Origin: an uncultured Clostridia bacterium | GTDB lineage: Bacteria > Bacillota > Clostridia > Oscillospirales > Ruminococcaceae | Assembly: GCA_947626755.1 (NCBI GenBank) | Contig: CANQTP010000005.1 | Span: 28,820 to 92,819 of the forward strand | Reading direction: 5' to 3' | Length of the DNA: 64,000 nt | Part shown: piece after piece, positions 44,810 through 53,619 of the stretch | How the letters are laid out: the number at the start of each line of letters is the position of its first letter | Numbering within the stretch: the first letter of the stretch is position 1 | Notes under the pieces: generated by a model | Told to the model about the DNA's origin: nothing | Database searches by the model: none | Seen by the model: only the letters and a program-made list of their open reading frames with translations | Position numbers and translations under genes: made by a program

Positions 44810-46230
44810 TAGTTATTAACGCTTACAGTATGTTGGGAGAGCAGAACACAATAAACACGGCAGTATTCAAGTACGCCGTTATTTCAAGTGTTTTCTCCGC
44901 TGAATTGCCAAAGGATTTCGAGGTGAAAAAACTGTCCGCTGAAACAATAGACCAGATTAATCCCGATCCGCACAGCGAAATATGCGATAAGATACTGTTT
45001 CTTTTCGGGGCAGGAATTATTTCTGAAAAATCCGTAAAGTCGCTGATACAGTGCCGAAGCGAGGAATATCTGAACGACATTTCAAAAGCGGAAGATATTA
45101 TAATCACGGACATTAACAACAATATTGAGGACAGATTGACATATGACGTTATCGAGCAGATACTTTTGTGCTGTTCATTTTCAAAATTACACAGTGAAAT
45201 TCAGACTGTTGATTTTGATGAAGCGAGAACTCTTGCAGGACTTCCGCATATATCGCTTGTCAACGGTATGGCGAAGATCAATGACATTGAATTTTTCAAA
45301 TTTCTCGTTAATATCGGCGAAAGGTTTGGAACGACAAGCGAAGAAAGTATTCGCGTTGAAACGCAAAAGGAAAATTTGCTGAACAACGAGGAAGTTGCAA
45401 ACGGTCAGATCAATTCAGAATACTATCCGTTTGCGCTTGATCTTAAAAGAATAATCAAATTTTCTGCCGTTTATGACGAAAGCTATGGGAAAGACTACAT
45501 TACTTTCGTACTGGAAAACTCACTTCCCGTTGATGAACATTTTGCAGATCGTTACGAGGAATACGTCCGAAAGATCAAACTTCATTTTTCCATTAAGTCA
45601 TATAAGAAAAAGCGGAACATATGCGGCGCAAAAATTAACTGGTTTGATTATGCCGTTTCTAATGACGGAAATATATCGGAACAGCTAAAAGCCGACCGCG
45701 CCAAGGAAATTGACCTTGATGTTTCGGGAACTTACACCAAACAGGAGCTTATTGATAAGGCAGTAAAAAAATTCACGGCAAATCTTGCTCTTGAAGATAA
45801 CAGCGTTATTGAAATCTACTATGAAAATGACAAGTCGCTTTATCTTTATAGAAAAACAGAATTATTACCTCTTGACAACAAGATGTTCCATACCTTGCTT
45901 TTTGACTTCAATAAAATATGGGGAATAATTCAGATGTGTTCAAGGGATCACAAGATAAAAGTTTTTGAAGATGTTATCACGATCCCTGATGAACTGCTTG
46001 ACGAGATTAAGCCGAATGAACGCGAATATGCCGAACGTCTGATAAAGGAGCAGTATCAGCGTATCAAGGAGAAAAGGGCGAGCAATAAGCTGATACAGCA
46101 TTTAAGTGACATCAGAGCGGCAGCTGCAAGTGACAGAGCGAATATCAGCGCACAGCAAGCTGCCAAGGAGCAGCAGCAACAAAAAATAAAGGAAAAACAA
46201 TTGAACCGCAAAGCCGGTACGGAGGGTTGA
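44806..46230 (+). CDS. Hypothetical ICE protein downstream of topB
   Basis: About 474 residues. The start is unclear: GTG 44806 overlaps the topB stop but abuts the AAGGAG site; ATT 44815 has ideal spacing but is a rare start; ATG 44830 is 23 bases away. No signal peptide or membrane helix. The first 150 residues are helical and acidic; the middle (KLHFSIKSYKKKRNICGAKI, near 255) is basic and aromatic; the last 70 residues form a Gln/Lys coiled coil (AKEQQQQKIKEKQLNRK). No family recognised. It lies in the nucleic-acid part of the element. Confidence 0.7.
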   Translation: MIVINAYSMLGEQNTINTAVFKYAVISSVFSAELPKDFEVKKLSAETIDQINPDPHSEICDKILFLFGAGIISEKSVKSLIQCRSEEYLNDISKAEDIIITDINNNIEDRLTYDVIEQILLCCSFSKLHSEIQTVDFDEARTLAGLPHISLVNGMAKINDIEFFKFLVNIGERFGTTSEESIRVETQKENLLNNEEVANGQINSEYYPFALDLKRIIKFSAVYDESYGKDYITFVLENSLPVDEHFADRYEEYVRKIKLHFSIKSYKKKRNICGAKINWFDYAVSNDGNISEQLKADRAKEIDLDVSGTYTKQELIDKAVKKFTANLALEDNSVIEIYYENDKSLYLYRKTELLPLDNKMFHTLLFDFNKIWGIIQMCSRDHKIKVFEDVITIPDELLDEIKPNEREYAERLIKEQYQRIKEKRASNKLIQHLSDIRAAAASDRANISAQQAAKEQQQQKIKEKQLNRKAGTEG

Positions 46231-46234
46231 TACA

Positions 46235-46546
46235 ATGAAAGTTTTTATCAAGGAATATTGCCGTGACGTAATTGTACGCATATACGGCATTGACGGCGAG
46301 GAAAGGACAAAAGAATACTTTGACAAGTACCTTGCAACTATTGAGGGCGTTTATCCCACGACAGACGAGGAACACGAAAGTTACAAGTCGGAAGCAGTAT
46401 ACACCATTACCAAAGCTGATTACTATAACTTTTTCGCACAGCAGATAGAGAACATTCAAAAAGGCATTGATGAAATATCAGAAGCCTTATTCCGAAACGA
46501 AACGGAGCAGGAATACACTTTTGAAGATGAATGTTACGCTATATGA
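46235..46546 (+). CDS. Hypothetical 103-residue protein
   Basis: A small acidic protein, MKVFIKEYCRDVIVRIYGID..., with alternating strand and helix pattern and an acidic tail EYTFEDECYAI. Starts four bases after the previous stop with GGAGGGTTGATACA upstream. A copy of the palindrome lies two bases after its stop. Family not recognised. Confidence 0.65.
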   Translation: MKVFIKEYCRDVIVRIYGIDGEERTKEYFDKYLATIEGVYPTTDEEHESYKSEAVYTITKADYYNFFAQQIENIQKGIDEISEALFRNETEQEYTFEDECYAI

Positions 46547-46548
46547 AA

Positions 46549-46565
46549 ATTCCCCAATGGGGAAT
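46549..46565 (+). repeat. ATTCCCCAATGGGGAAT palindrome, copy 4 (intergenic)
   Basis: Directly after the stop codon at 46546 and 28 bases before the ATG of the GGDEF gene. The only copy between two genes of the operon. Confidence 0.9.
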
Positions 46566-46593
46566 AACCAAATAAAGGAAAGGAAGTCATACT

Positions 46594-48672
46594 ATGAACG
46601 AACAGGAAATAATTGAACGCTTGTCATCACTTGAAAAGAATTTTACTGAACTGAAAAGACAGGTAGATACCATAACCAAGTTCATATCGGCAATGGCAGA
46701 AAGTCAGTCCATTGAAACCACTATGAAAGAGATCGAGAGCGTTACAAAACAGCTCACCAATGCCGACAATGCTACATTCTACTGTTACGATAATTCTAAC
46801 GGGAAGTTTTTCTCACAAGACGATCAGAGGAAATGGCAGGACACACAGACTGCGGAGGAAATCAAGAAAATTTTTGTCGGTCAGAAAGTACAGAACCGTG
46901 AAAAAGACAAGGCATTTATTCCGCTTATCAACTCTAAGGGCAACTCAATGGGCGTTATAGTAGCAGAAAAAGCAAAAGGCTTTAAAAAGAGCGATTTTGA
47001 ATGTTTTGCAAAAGGCAGTCAGATAACAAATACCGTTGAGCTTGCTTTGCAGAAAGAATTTGAACATCAGGGCAAGATCACTGATAAGCTGACAGGCTTG
47101 AAAAACCGTGACGGTCTTGAAGAACATCTTGTAAACACCTTATGCCCAAATCTAAACAAGAAAATTCCTGCAAGCATTATTGCCATAGATGTTGATTATT
47201 TCAAAAAGATAAACGACACATACGGGCATCCGGCAGGAGATGAAGTTTTAAAGAGTGTCGCAGATATTCTTAAAAATTATACGCGGAACGGATCGGATTG
47301 CGCTTTCCGAACAGGCGGCGAAGAAATGGCTTGTATCGTATATTGTGACGGCGAAAAGGCTATTGACGTTGCCGAACGTTTAAGAGAGGAAATTGCAAAC
47401 ACCATAAACAAACTTGATATTAACGGCGAGATCAAAGATGTAAAAGCGACCATTTCGGCGGGGGTATGTGAGATAGAACCCAACAGAAATTTTGCAATAA
47501 CACCCGATAATATTCATCAGATATATGCTGATGATCTTTTGCACGCAGATAAAGCACTGTACAGAGCGAAAGAACACGGAAGAAATCAGGTCGTTACATT
47601 CAACGATAATAATTACCGTGGATATATCATCAATAAGACCGCCGAAGTATTATGCGGAGATAACAAGGAAGCGCTGCAAAACATAAAAGATGAAGTTGCT
47701 AACTGTCTGAACAGCAAAAACTATGATTCTATATGCAATGTGATCGAAGCCCTGCAAGTTTGCGGCGAGAACGAACCAAGCAAAAGCTCAGAGGTAAATA
47801 ACCTCATTGATACCATTGTCAATAAAAATTTGTTTGACAACGCTAACGGCAAACTGTTTGGCTATCAGGAACCCGAAATCCCCCAAAACGAATACAATCA
47901 AACTGCAAAGCGGTTTAATACCCCACAAAGGAGTGACGAAAACGTGAAATACTACAACAAGGAAGCGTTCTCAAAAATTCAGAATAAAACATATCTGAAA
48001 ATGACATCAAAACAGGCGGTTGAACTTTCAAAGATCGCAAAATCAAACAATATTCTTTATTCGATAAAATACGAAAACGGCAGTGCCACAATGACCGTTG
48101 ACGGAGCAAAGGACAAAGATTTTGTTAATTGGGCAAAAAACAATGTTCTGAAAGAAAATGCAGTACGGAATTTTGCACCGCAGGAAAAATACACGCCCCC
48201 TACATACGAAACAGTCAAGCCTATTTCAGACGTTCCCGATTACGAACAGGAATTTGAAACGGCATTTCCGAACGTTCCGTTTGCCGAAACGCAGAACAGT
48301 TATCCTAATTTTGATACGCCATACGGAAAATCTGATGTATCTGCTCCCAAATATCAGAAACCGCAGACTTACGAGAAGAAAGAACCAACTTTCTTCAATA
48401 AAGACGGCTACAAGGATATTGATAACAAGACGTTTATTCAGACGGATTCAAAGACAGCATATGAAATTTCCAAGTTCGCTCAGGAAAACGGCGTTGAAAA
48501 TTCCGCAAAATTCCAAGGCAGCAAATCGGCTGTCACTGTTGACGGCGTTAAAAACCGAGGATTTATCGAAGCTGTTACAAGAATGTCAGAATGGGCAGAC
48601 AAAGTACAGATCAAGGCGGCTAAGATGAAAGAACAGGCGCAGAACAAAAATAACCGCAATTTCGGGAGGTAA
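46594..48672 (+). CDS. GGDEF-domain protein with C-terminal ICE repeat modules
   Basis: A 692-residue protein. Residues 1-35 form a coiled coil; 40-160 look like a GAF-type sensor (NATFYCYDNSNGKFFSQDDQ, later GVIVAEKAKGFKKSDFECFA). Residues 163-335 are a GGDEF nucleotide cyclase domain: DKLTGLKNRDGLEEH, DVDYFKKINDTYGHPAGDEV, signature FRTGGEEMACI near 240, then ISAGVCEIE and ADKALYRAKEHGRNQV. The signature reads GGEEM rather than GGEEF; metal and GTP-contact residues are otherwise kept. Two modules at about 451-525 and 598-665 (KIQNKTYLKMTSKQAVELSK; DIDNKTFIQTDSKTAYEISK) match repeats in other ICE proteins. It likely makes a cyclic dinucleotide, or uses the fold for sensing; this is inference. 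Confidence 0.88.
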   Translation: MNEQEIIERLSSLEKNFTELKRQVDTITKFISAMAESQSIETTMKEIESVTKQLTNADNATFYCYDNSNGKFFSQDDQRKWQDTQTAEEIKKIFVGQKVQNREKDKAFIPLINSKGNSMGVIVAEKAKGFKKSDFECFAKGSQITNTVELALQKEFEHQGKITDKLTGLKNRDGLEEHLVNTLCPNLNKKIPASIIAIDVDYFKKINDTYGHPAGDEVLKSVADILKNYTRNGSDCAFRTGGEEMACIVYCDGEKAIDVAERLREEIANTINKLDINGEIKDVKATISAGVCEIEPNRNFAITPDNIHQIYADDLLHADKALYRAKEHGRNQVVTFNDNNYRGYIINKTAEVLCGDNKEALQNIKDEVANCLNSKNYDSICNVIEALQVCGENEPSKSSEVNNLIDTIVNKNLFDNANGKLFGYQEPEIPQNEYNQTAKRFNTPQRSDENVKYYNKEAFSKIQNKTYLKMTSKQAVELSKIAKSNNILYSIKYENGSATMTVDGAKDKDFVNWAKNNVLKENAVRNFAPQEKYTPPTYETVKPISDVPDYEQEFETAFPNVPFAETQNSYPNFDTPYGKSDVSAPKYQKPQTYEKKEPTFFNKDGYKDIDNKTFIQTDSKTAYEISKFAQENGVENSAKFQGSKSAVTVDGVKNRGFIEAVTRMSEWADKVQIKAAKMKEQAQNKNNRNFGR

Positions 48673-48678
48673 CTGTCA

Positions 48679-49482
48679 ATGAATGAATACAGAATAGTGT
48701 CTTTCTCCGGCGGAAAGGACAGCACGGCAATGCTGCTGCGGTTAATGGAACTTAACGAGCCGATCAGCGAGGTAATATGGTGTGATACATACAAGGAATT
48801 TCCCGAAATGTATTCCCATATTGCCAAAGTACGAAAAGCAGTTGAGAACGCAGGAATAAAATTCACCGAACTTCGAGCCGAACACAGCTTTGATTACTAT
48901 ATGTTTGAAAAGTATATTGACCGAAAGAATGTAAATGTTGTTGAAAAATACAACGATCCTTTAGGTTACAGTTGGGCAGGACCGCGTATGCGTTGGTGTA
49001 CAAGAGTGCTGAAACTTGATGTTGTCAGTAAGTACATAAAAGAAATTGAAAAGAAATACAGCGTTATACAGTATATCGGCATAGCCGCTGATGAACAGTA
49101 CCGCATTGAAAGAAAGATCAGCGTAGGACAAAGACACCCTCTTGTCGAATGGAACTGGACGGAGCAGATGTGCCTTGATTACTGTTACAGTAAAGGATAT
49201 GACTGGAACGGTCTGTATACGCATTTCACTCGCGCGTCCTGTTGGTGCTGCCCGTTGCAGAGCCTTGACAATTTGAGAAATTTATATCGTTTTTACCCGA
49301 AGTTATGGGACGAATTAAAAGATATGGACAAGAAAACTTGGAGAAATTTCCGCGCGGATTTTACAGTCGAACAGCTTGAAAAAAGGTTTGTACTTGAAAA
49401 TGACCGAACCGAAAAAGGCTTGACTATAAATCCGCACTCAGCGGATTTTCGGACGGCTTTAAAATATGCTTTGGGAGGTTGA
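48679..49482 (+). CDS. PAPS-reductase family PP-loop protein
   Basis: A 267-residue protein with the PP-loop SFSGGKDSTAMLLRLM at residues 8-23 and further family blocks: EVIWCDTYKEFPEMY, GPRMRWCTRVLKLD (cysteine at the substrate side), GIAADEQYRIERK, and a Cys cluster ASCWCCPLQSLDNLRNLY. PP-loop ATPases adenylylate or reduce sulfur substrates; relatives in phages, ICEs and the Dnd phosphorothioation system act on nucleic acids. No other Dnd genes are here, so its substrate is unknown. GGGAGGTAACTGTCA precedes ATG 48679; neighbours are six bases upstream and four downstream. Confidence 0.88.
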   Translation: MNEYRIVSFSGGKDSTAMLLRLMELNEPISEVIWCDTYKEFPEMYSHIAKVRKAVENAGIKFTELRAEHSFDYYMFEKYIDRKNVNVVEKYNDPLGYSWAGPRMRWCTRVLKLDVVSKYIKEIEKKYSVIQYIGIAADEQYRIERKISVGQRHPLVEWNWTEQMCLDYCYSKGYDWNGLYTHFTRASCWCCPLQSLDNLRNLYRFYPKLWDELKDMDKKTWRNFRADFTVEQLEKRFVLENDRTEKGLTINPHSADFRTALKYALGG

Positions 49483-49486
49483 GTAT

Positions 49487-50773
49487 ATGTATTATTCCGA
49501 AGAACAGATACAGAGGGCTAACAGTCAGAGCATAACGGAGTATTTCAGCAGGAACGGCTACCCTTGCGAACGCAGCGGACGTGAAATGCACATTCGCGGT
49601 TTTGGCGGTTTTATGGTTGATGAAAGTACACAGAAGTATTACATTCATTCGCAGCAGAAAGGCGGTATCGGTCTTGTAAACTGTCTGATGAAAGTTTTTG
49701 ACCTTAAATTTCCCGAAGCCGTGTCTATGGCACTTAACGGAGAACAGCCTGTTTCGCATAATCAGGATAAAGCTGCCACTTTTGCAAGCAAATTCCCTAC
49801 AAGGGAATTTGCTCCGGCAAGGGAAAAGGAAGTTAAAATCTTTACAATGCCGCAGAGGGCGGCAGATAATAAGCGGATATTTGCATATCTCAACAAGCAA
49901 AGGCGCATTTCACCCAAGACTATCAATGCCCTTATCAGTGCTAACTTGCTTTATCAGGACGTTAAAGGCAACGCAATATTCCTTGATGTTAAAAACAACG
50001 TGCCTTGCGGAGCAGAATTTCACGGAACTTCCGCAAAAAAATACACGATCGGCAAAGCTGAATTTTCGGAAATAGAAAACAGGCAGATTATACAAGTCAA
50101 GCCGTACATAGCCGAACAGTTAAGCGAGATTTTGAAGAACAATAACCAAGTAAACTATGTCGGCTTTGTATACGAAAAGGAAGCCAATATCGCCGCTGAT
50201 CCAAAAGCTATGGAAACTATCAAGGAGATAGTTGAAGCACTGGAAAACAGCGAACTCAATGTTTCGGAACTGAACGAGATAGTAAACAAAAAGCTGAAAT
50301 CATTCAATGGCGTTGCTTACGGAACGGCAGACAATTACTTTGAATACAAGAAAAAAGAATTTCCGCAGAAAGCATATGTATTTGAAAGCGCGATCGACCT
50401 TATGAGCTTTATTGATCTGCACCCCGAAATATCGGATTGTGAGTATGTTTCAATGGGCGGTCTTAAACCAAGCGTTGTAAATGACTTGCTTGACAAAGGT
50501 TTGAAAGTAGTGCTATGTGTTGACAATGACGATAAAGGCAGAGCGTTTTGCGAACGTTTCGCAGGACAGTGTACGGTCTTTACAGAATGTCACCGAAAGG
50601 GTGTTAAGGATTTTAACGAACTATTGCAAAAAGTCAATCCGAAAGAAAATTTTTTCGGAGCAATCGAAAAAATGTCCAAATGGTCTGATAAAGTCCAAGA
50701 AAAAGCAGCGACAGCAAGGGAGGCAATTGCTTATGGGAGAAATCAATCCTTGCAGGCGCAATACGTCCGCTGA
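49487..50773 (+). CDS. DUF3991/Toprim primase-like protein
   Basis: A 428-residue protein from ATG 49487 (GGGAGGTTGAGTAT upstream; ATG 49466 overlaps the previous gene). Residues 10-85 resemble a primase-type N-terminal domain (SITEYFSRNGYPCERSGREM, GGIGLVNCLMKVFDLKFPEA). The middle has a DUF3991-like block (FAYLNKQRRISPKTINALIS, then AEFHGTS). The C-terminal Toprim domain has VFESAIDLMSFIDLHPE, SMGGLKPS and VVLCVDNDDKGRAFCERF (near 341), with the DxD metal pair. Such proteins occur in ICEs near replication genes and may act as primases. The variant palindrome lies in the linker near residue 101. Confidence 0.82.
   Translation: MYYSEEQIQRANSQSITEYFSRNGYPCERSGREMHIRGFGGFMVDESTQKYYIHSQQKGGIGLVNCLMKVFDLKFPEAVSMALNGEQPVSHNQDKAATFASKFPTREFAPAREKEVKIFTMPQRAADNKRIFAYLNKQRRISPKTINALISANLLYQDVKGNAIFLDVKNNVPCGAEFHGTSAKKYTIGKAEFSEIENRQIIQVKPYIAEQLSEILKNNNQVNYVGFVYEKEANIAADPKAMETIKEIVEALENSELNVSELNEIVNKKLKSFNGVAYGTADNYFEYKKKEFPQKAYVFESAIDLMSFIDLHPEISDCEYVSMGGLKPSVVNDLLDKGLKVVLCVDNDDKGRAFCERFAGQCTVFTECHRKGVKDFNELLQKVNPKENFFGAIEKMSKWSDKVQEKAATAREAIAYGRNQSLQAQYVR
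49788..49812 (+). repeat. Variant palindrome inside the Toprim gene
   Basis: A perfect 25-bp inverted repeat GCAAATTCCCT-ACA-AGGGAATTTGC, read in frame as SKFPTREFA. It shares the AAATTCCC / GGGAATTT arms with the six main copies but has a different centre. Confidence 0.8.
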
Positions 50774-50924
50774 AAAAGAAATCGCGATTTTGGGAGATAA
50801 GAAAGAGAACTACATTCGCGAGCGTTCAGAAAAAATGCTTGAAATAGATGTTCTTGATTCAACTATATCCTCTATTGAAGCGCAGATCGCAAATATAATG
50901 ATGAAAAGGAGCAAAACAAAATGA
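50733..50924 (+). CDS. Small helical protein
   Basis: A 63-residue protein from ATG 50733 with GGGAGG nine bases upstream. It overlaps the Toprim gene by 41 bases and the next gene by four (ATGA). Mostly one long helix (KKENYIRERSEKMLEIDVLD, STISSIEAQIANIMMKRSK). Family not recognised. Confidence 0.6.
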   Translation: MGEINPCRRNTSAEKEIAILGDKKENYIRERSEKMLEIDVLDSTISSIEAQIANIMMKRSKTK

Positions 50925-51304
50925 TTAATGATAATGTAATACCTATCCCCACTGAAACACCCGAAAAGAGATCGGAAAACAAGACCGAACGCAAACCGTC
51001 ACTTTCAAGAGCGGAAATGCACGTTAAGAAACTGCAAACTCTCACCGAAAAACGCGAAAAAGCGTACACGGCACAGTCCACGGCTGAAAAACGCGCCAAG
51101 GAAATTGAAGAACAGATACTCAAAATTAAGGAAGAAATACACAATGATTCCTTGAAAGAGTTTGACAGCTTTTGCAGAAAGAACAATATTTCGCTCAGTG
51201 ATGTTTCAGCTTTCATTTCCGCGCTTACCGAAAAACTCACTCTTTCCGAAGCTGCGGAACTTATCGGCATAAAATTCACAAAAGGCGGTAACAGAAATGA
51301 ATAA
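50921..51304 (+). CDS. Coiled-coil hypothetical protein
   Basis: A 127-residue protein with a Lys/Glu coiled coil (SRAEMHVKKLQTLTEKREKA, EKRAKEIEEQILKIKEEI) and a C-terminal helical domain (FDSFCRKNNISLSDVSAFIS, LTLSEAAELIGIKF) that resembles small accessory DNA-binding proteins of ICEs. Overlaps both neighbours (four and eight bases), so translation is coupled to the methyltransferase. MobC-like function is possible but unproven. Confidence 0.65.
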   Translation: MINDNVIPIPTETPEKRSENKTERKPSLSRAEMHVKKLQTLTEKREKAYTAQSTAEKRAKEIEEQILKIKEEIHNDSLKEFDSFCRKNNISLSDVSAFISALTEKLTLSEAAELIGIKFTKGGNRNE

Positions 51305-52748
51305 ACACTTTACTTTAGGCAGTCTTTTTGACGGCAGCGGCGGTTTTCCGCTTGCCGCCGTTATGTGTGGAATCGAACCCGTTTGGGCAAGTGAAATAGA
51401 TCCGTTTTGTGTTTCGGTAACGTCAAAGCGTTTCCCGAAAATGAAACATTTAGGAGATATAACAAAGATCAGCGGAGCAGAAATTCAGCCTGTTGACATC
51501 ATAACTTTCGGCAGTCCCTGTCAGGATATGTCTATCCCAGGAAAACGGGCAGGACTGGACGGAACACGTTCCTGTCTGTTTATGGACGCGGTAAGGATAA
51601 TAAAAGAAATGCGAGGTGCTACAAATGGAGAATATCCAAAATTCATTATATGGGAAAACGTTCCGGGAGCGTTCAGTTCAAACAAAGGCGAGGACTTCCG
51701 AACAGTCCTTGAAGAACTCATCAAAGTCGAAGATGCCGATATGTCAATTCCTCGACCTTACAAAAACAAATGGAGTAAGTCCGGCTATATTATGGGAAGA
51801 AACACAAGTCTTGCGTGGAGAGTGCTTGACGCCCAATTTTGGGGAGTACCCCAGAGAAGAAAACGTATCTTTCTTGTCACAAGTTTTACAAGCACAAGTG
51901 CCGCAAAAATATTATTTGAGCGCGGCGGCTTGCGAGGGAATTTTGAGGAGAGCGAAACGGCGCGGCAAAGCACTTCCTCCGCTTTTGAAAGATGTTCTGA
52001 TACGTCAGGCGCAGGAATTACGGACGATCTGATAGATACACTTATTTTTGACGGCACGCAGATCACTTCAAAAACAAACAGGAGCAATCCACAGCTTAAC
52101 GCTGCCTGTCATACGCTTTCGGCGCAGAGCGGAAGTCCGATATTATGTGCAAGTTTTTTTCCGCAAAGGAAAGCGGAAAGTATGGCATATAACGAAAAGA
52201 ACATATCAAATACTTTGGTAAACGGTTCAAGTGCAGGATTTCACAATGCGGTAATGTACATACCCGAACAGGTGCTTAACGATCAGAAAGAAAGCAGATC
52301 TGTCTGTATTGCAGGAAATGTCATTGACCGCAAGGAAATGAACGGCGGCAACGGAAAAGGTTACAAAGATGAAGTATCATACACACTGAATACAATTGAC
52401 CGTCACGCAGTAATGCAGGACAATAATGCAATTTTGTATGAAAATCACGGTAAGGATTGCAGATATAAAGGTCCAGTTGATGTTTCACCTACTGTTGCAG
52501 CTGCTTTCGGAATGGGAGGAAACAACACGCCGTTTGCAGTCGATCTTCAAGGTACAAGCAGATATATCGTCCGCAGGATCACACCGCTTGAATGTTGTCG
52601 GCTGCAAGGATTTCCCGACTGGTGGTGTGCGGATATTCCTCACAAAGATACCCCCGAATACCGAATGTGGGGCAACGGAGTTGCGCTGCCTTGTGTTCTG
52701 TATGTTATGGAGGGTATTGCAATAGCATTAAAAGAGGTGTACCAGTAA
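51297..52748 (+). CDS. DNA (cytosine-5)-methyltransferase
   Basis: A 483-residue C5 methyltransferase with all main motifs in order: motif I SLFDGSGGFPLAAVMCGIEP (residue 8-27), catalytic PCQ in TFGSPCQDMSIPGKRAGLDG near 74, motif VI WENVPGAFSS near 120, QRRKRIFLV near 186, and IX-X RRITPLECCRLQGFPDWW, MWGNGVALP near 430-465. A target-recognition region of about 230 residues separates the halves. No restriction enzyme is adjacent, so it is probably an orphan that protects the element's DNA from host restriction. Confidence 0.95.
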   Translation: MNKHFTLGSLFDGSGGFPLAAVMCGIEPVWASEIDPFCVSVTSKRFPKMKHLGDITKISGAEIQPVDIITFGSPCQDMSIPGKRAGLDGTRSCLFMDAVRIIKEMRGATNGEYPKFIIWENVPGAFSSNKGEDFRTVLEELIKVEDADMSIPRPYKNKWSKSGYIMGRNTSLAWRVLDAQFWGVPQRRKRIFLVTSFTSTSAAKILFERGGLRGNFEESETARQSTSSAFERCSDTSGAGITDDLIDTLIFDGTQITSKTNRSNPQLNAACHTLSAQSGSPILCASFFPQRKAESMAYNEKNISNTLVNGSSAGFHNAVMYIPEQVLNDQKESRSVCIAGNVIDRKEMNGGNGKGYKDEVSYTLNTIDRHAVMQDNNAILYENHGKDCRYKGPVDVSPTVAAAFGMGGNNTPFAVDLQGTSRYIVRRITPLECCRLQGFPDWWCADIPHKDTPEYRMWGNGVALPCVLYVMEGIAIALKEVYQ

Positions 52749-52749
52749 T

Positions 52750-53307
52750 ATGCCAATGAACATAGGATATTTGACTTCCAATAGGACAAGCGCAGGAGAT
52801 GAAGTTTACACACCGTTTTATGCTGTTGAGCCTTTATTTGAATTTTTGCCAAAAGACAAAGTCCTATGGTGTCCGTTTGACGAGGAATGGAGTGCGTTTT
52901 ATCAATTGCTTTCTGAAAAAGGATATAAGGTAACACGCAGCAGTCTGAAAGAGGGACAGGACTTTTTCAAGTATGAACCTAATAAATGGGATATTCTCGT
53001 CAGTAACCCACCATTCAGCAAGAAAAATGAAGTGCTGAAAAGAGCATACGACTTTAATAAACCGTTTGCCTTACTATTACCTGTAAACAGTATTCAAAGC
53101 AAGCAACGGCATAAAATATTCAAAAACGAGATACAAATGCTTGTTTTTGATGCGCGTGTAGATTATCATACACGATTCAATATGCAGTCAACCACAAAGG
53201 GCAATCATTTTGGTTCGGCATACTTTTGTCGGAATTTACTTCCGACAAAACTTGAACTTCGCAAGCTAAACAAGTATGACAGACCTTTGATAATTGCAGA
53301 AAATTAA
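52750..53307 (+). CDS. Small adenine-methyltransferase-like protein
   Basis: A 185-residue protein with the catalytic motif IV DILVSNPPFSKKNEVLKRAY near residue 85-95, usual for N6-adenine methyltransferases. The start RTSAGDEVYTPFYAVEPLFE resembles the small phage and ICE methylase-like family. A canonical SAM-binding FxGxG motif is not seen; WCPFDEEWSAFYQLLSEKG sits in its place. It may methylate DNA or only retain the fold. It starts two bases after the cytosine methylase stop; ribosome site GAGGTG. Confidence 0.7.
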   Translation: MPMNIGYLTSNRTSAGDEVYTPFYAVEPLFEFLPKDKVLWCPFDEEWSAFYQLLSEKGYKVTRSSLKEGQDFFKYEPNKWDILVSNPPFSKKNEVLKRAYDFNKPFALLLPVNSIQSKQRHKIFKNEIQMLVFDARVDYHTRFNMQSTTKGNHFGSAYFCRNLLPTKLELRKLNKYDRPLIIAEN

Positions 53308-53328
53308 AATCTGAAAGGAAACAAAGAA

Positions 53329-53607
53329 ATGGAAAACAACGCTTTAATAATCGGAACAGTGACCGATATTCTTGTTCTGAAAAATAAGGATATAACAGAC
53401 GTGGTACTTGACATTGAAGTTAAAGGCAGAACCGTGACAAATACCGTTCAGGTAATAGTCCGCAATTCAGACGATTTTTATAAACATTTAAAGATCGGCA
53501 AGGATATTGAAGTGATCGGCAACTGGTTTACAAGACGTGTATATTATGACGGAAAAATAAAGTGCGTAAAAGCCGTTGCCGCAAGCAGTATAAGTTTTGA
53601 TATATAA
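53329..53607 (+). CDS. OB-fold-like small protein (SSB-like?)
   Basis: A 92-residue protein of alternating strands: ALIIGTVTDILVLKNKDITD, VVLDIEVKGRTVTNTVQVIV, then LKIGKDIEVIGNWFTRRVYY. The pattern (IxGxVtd, DVVLDIEV, vxVxGxw) resembles single-strand binding or PriB-like OB folds. Assignment is inference from pattern only. GAAAGGAAACAAAGAA precedes ATG 53329. Confidence 0.6.
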   Translation: MENNALIIGTVTDILVLKNKDITDVVLDIEVKGRTVTNTVQVIVRNSDDFYKHLKIGKDIEVIGNWFTRRVYYDGKIKCVKAVAASSISFDI

Positions 53608-53619
53608 GGGGGAAATGTT

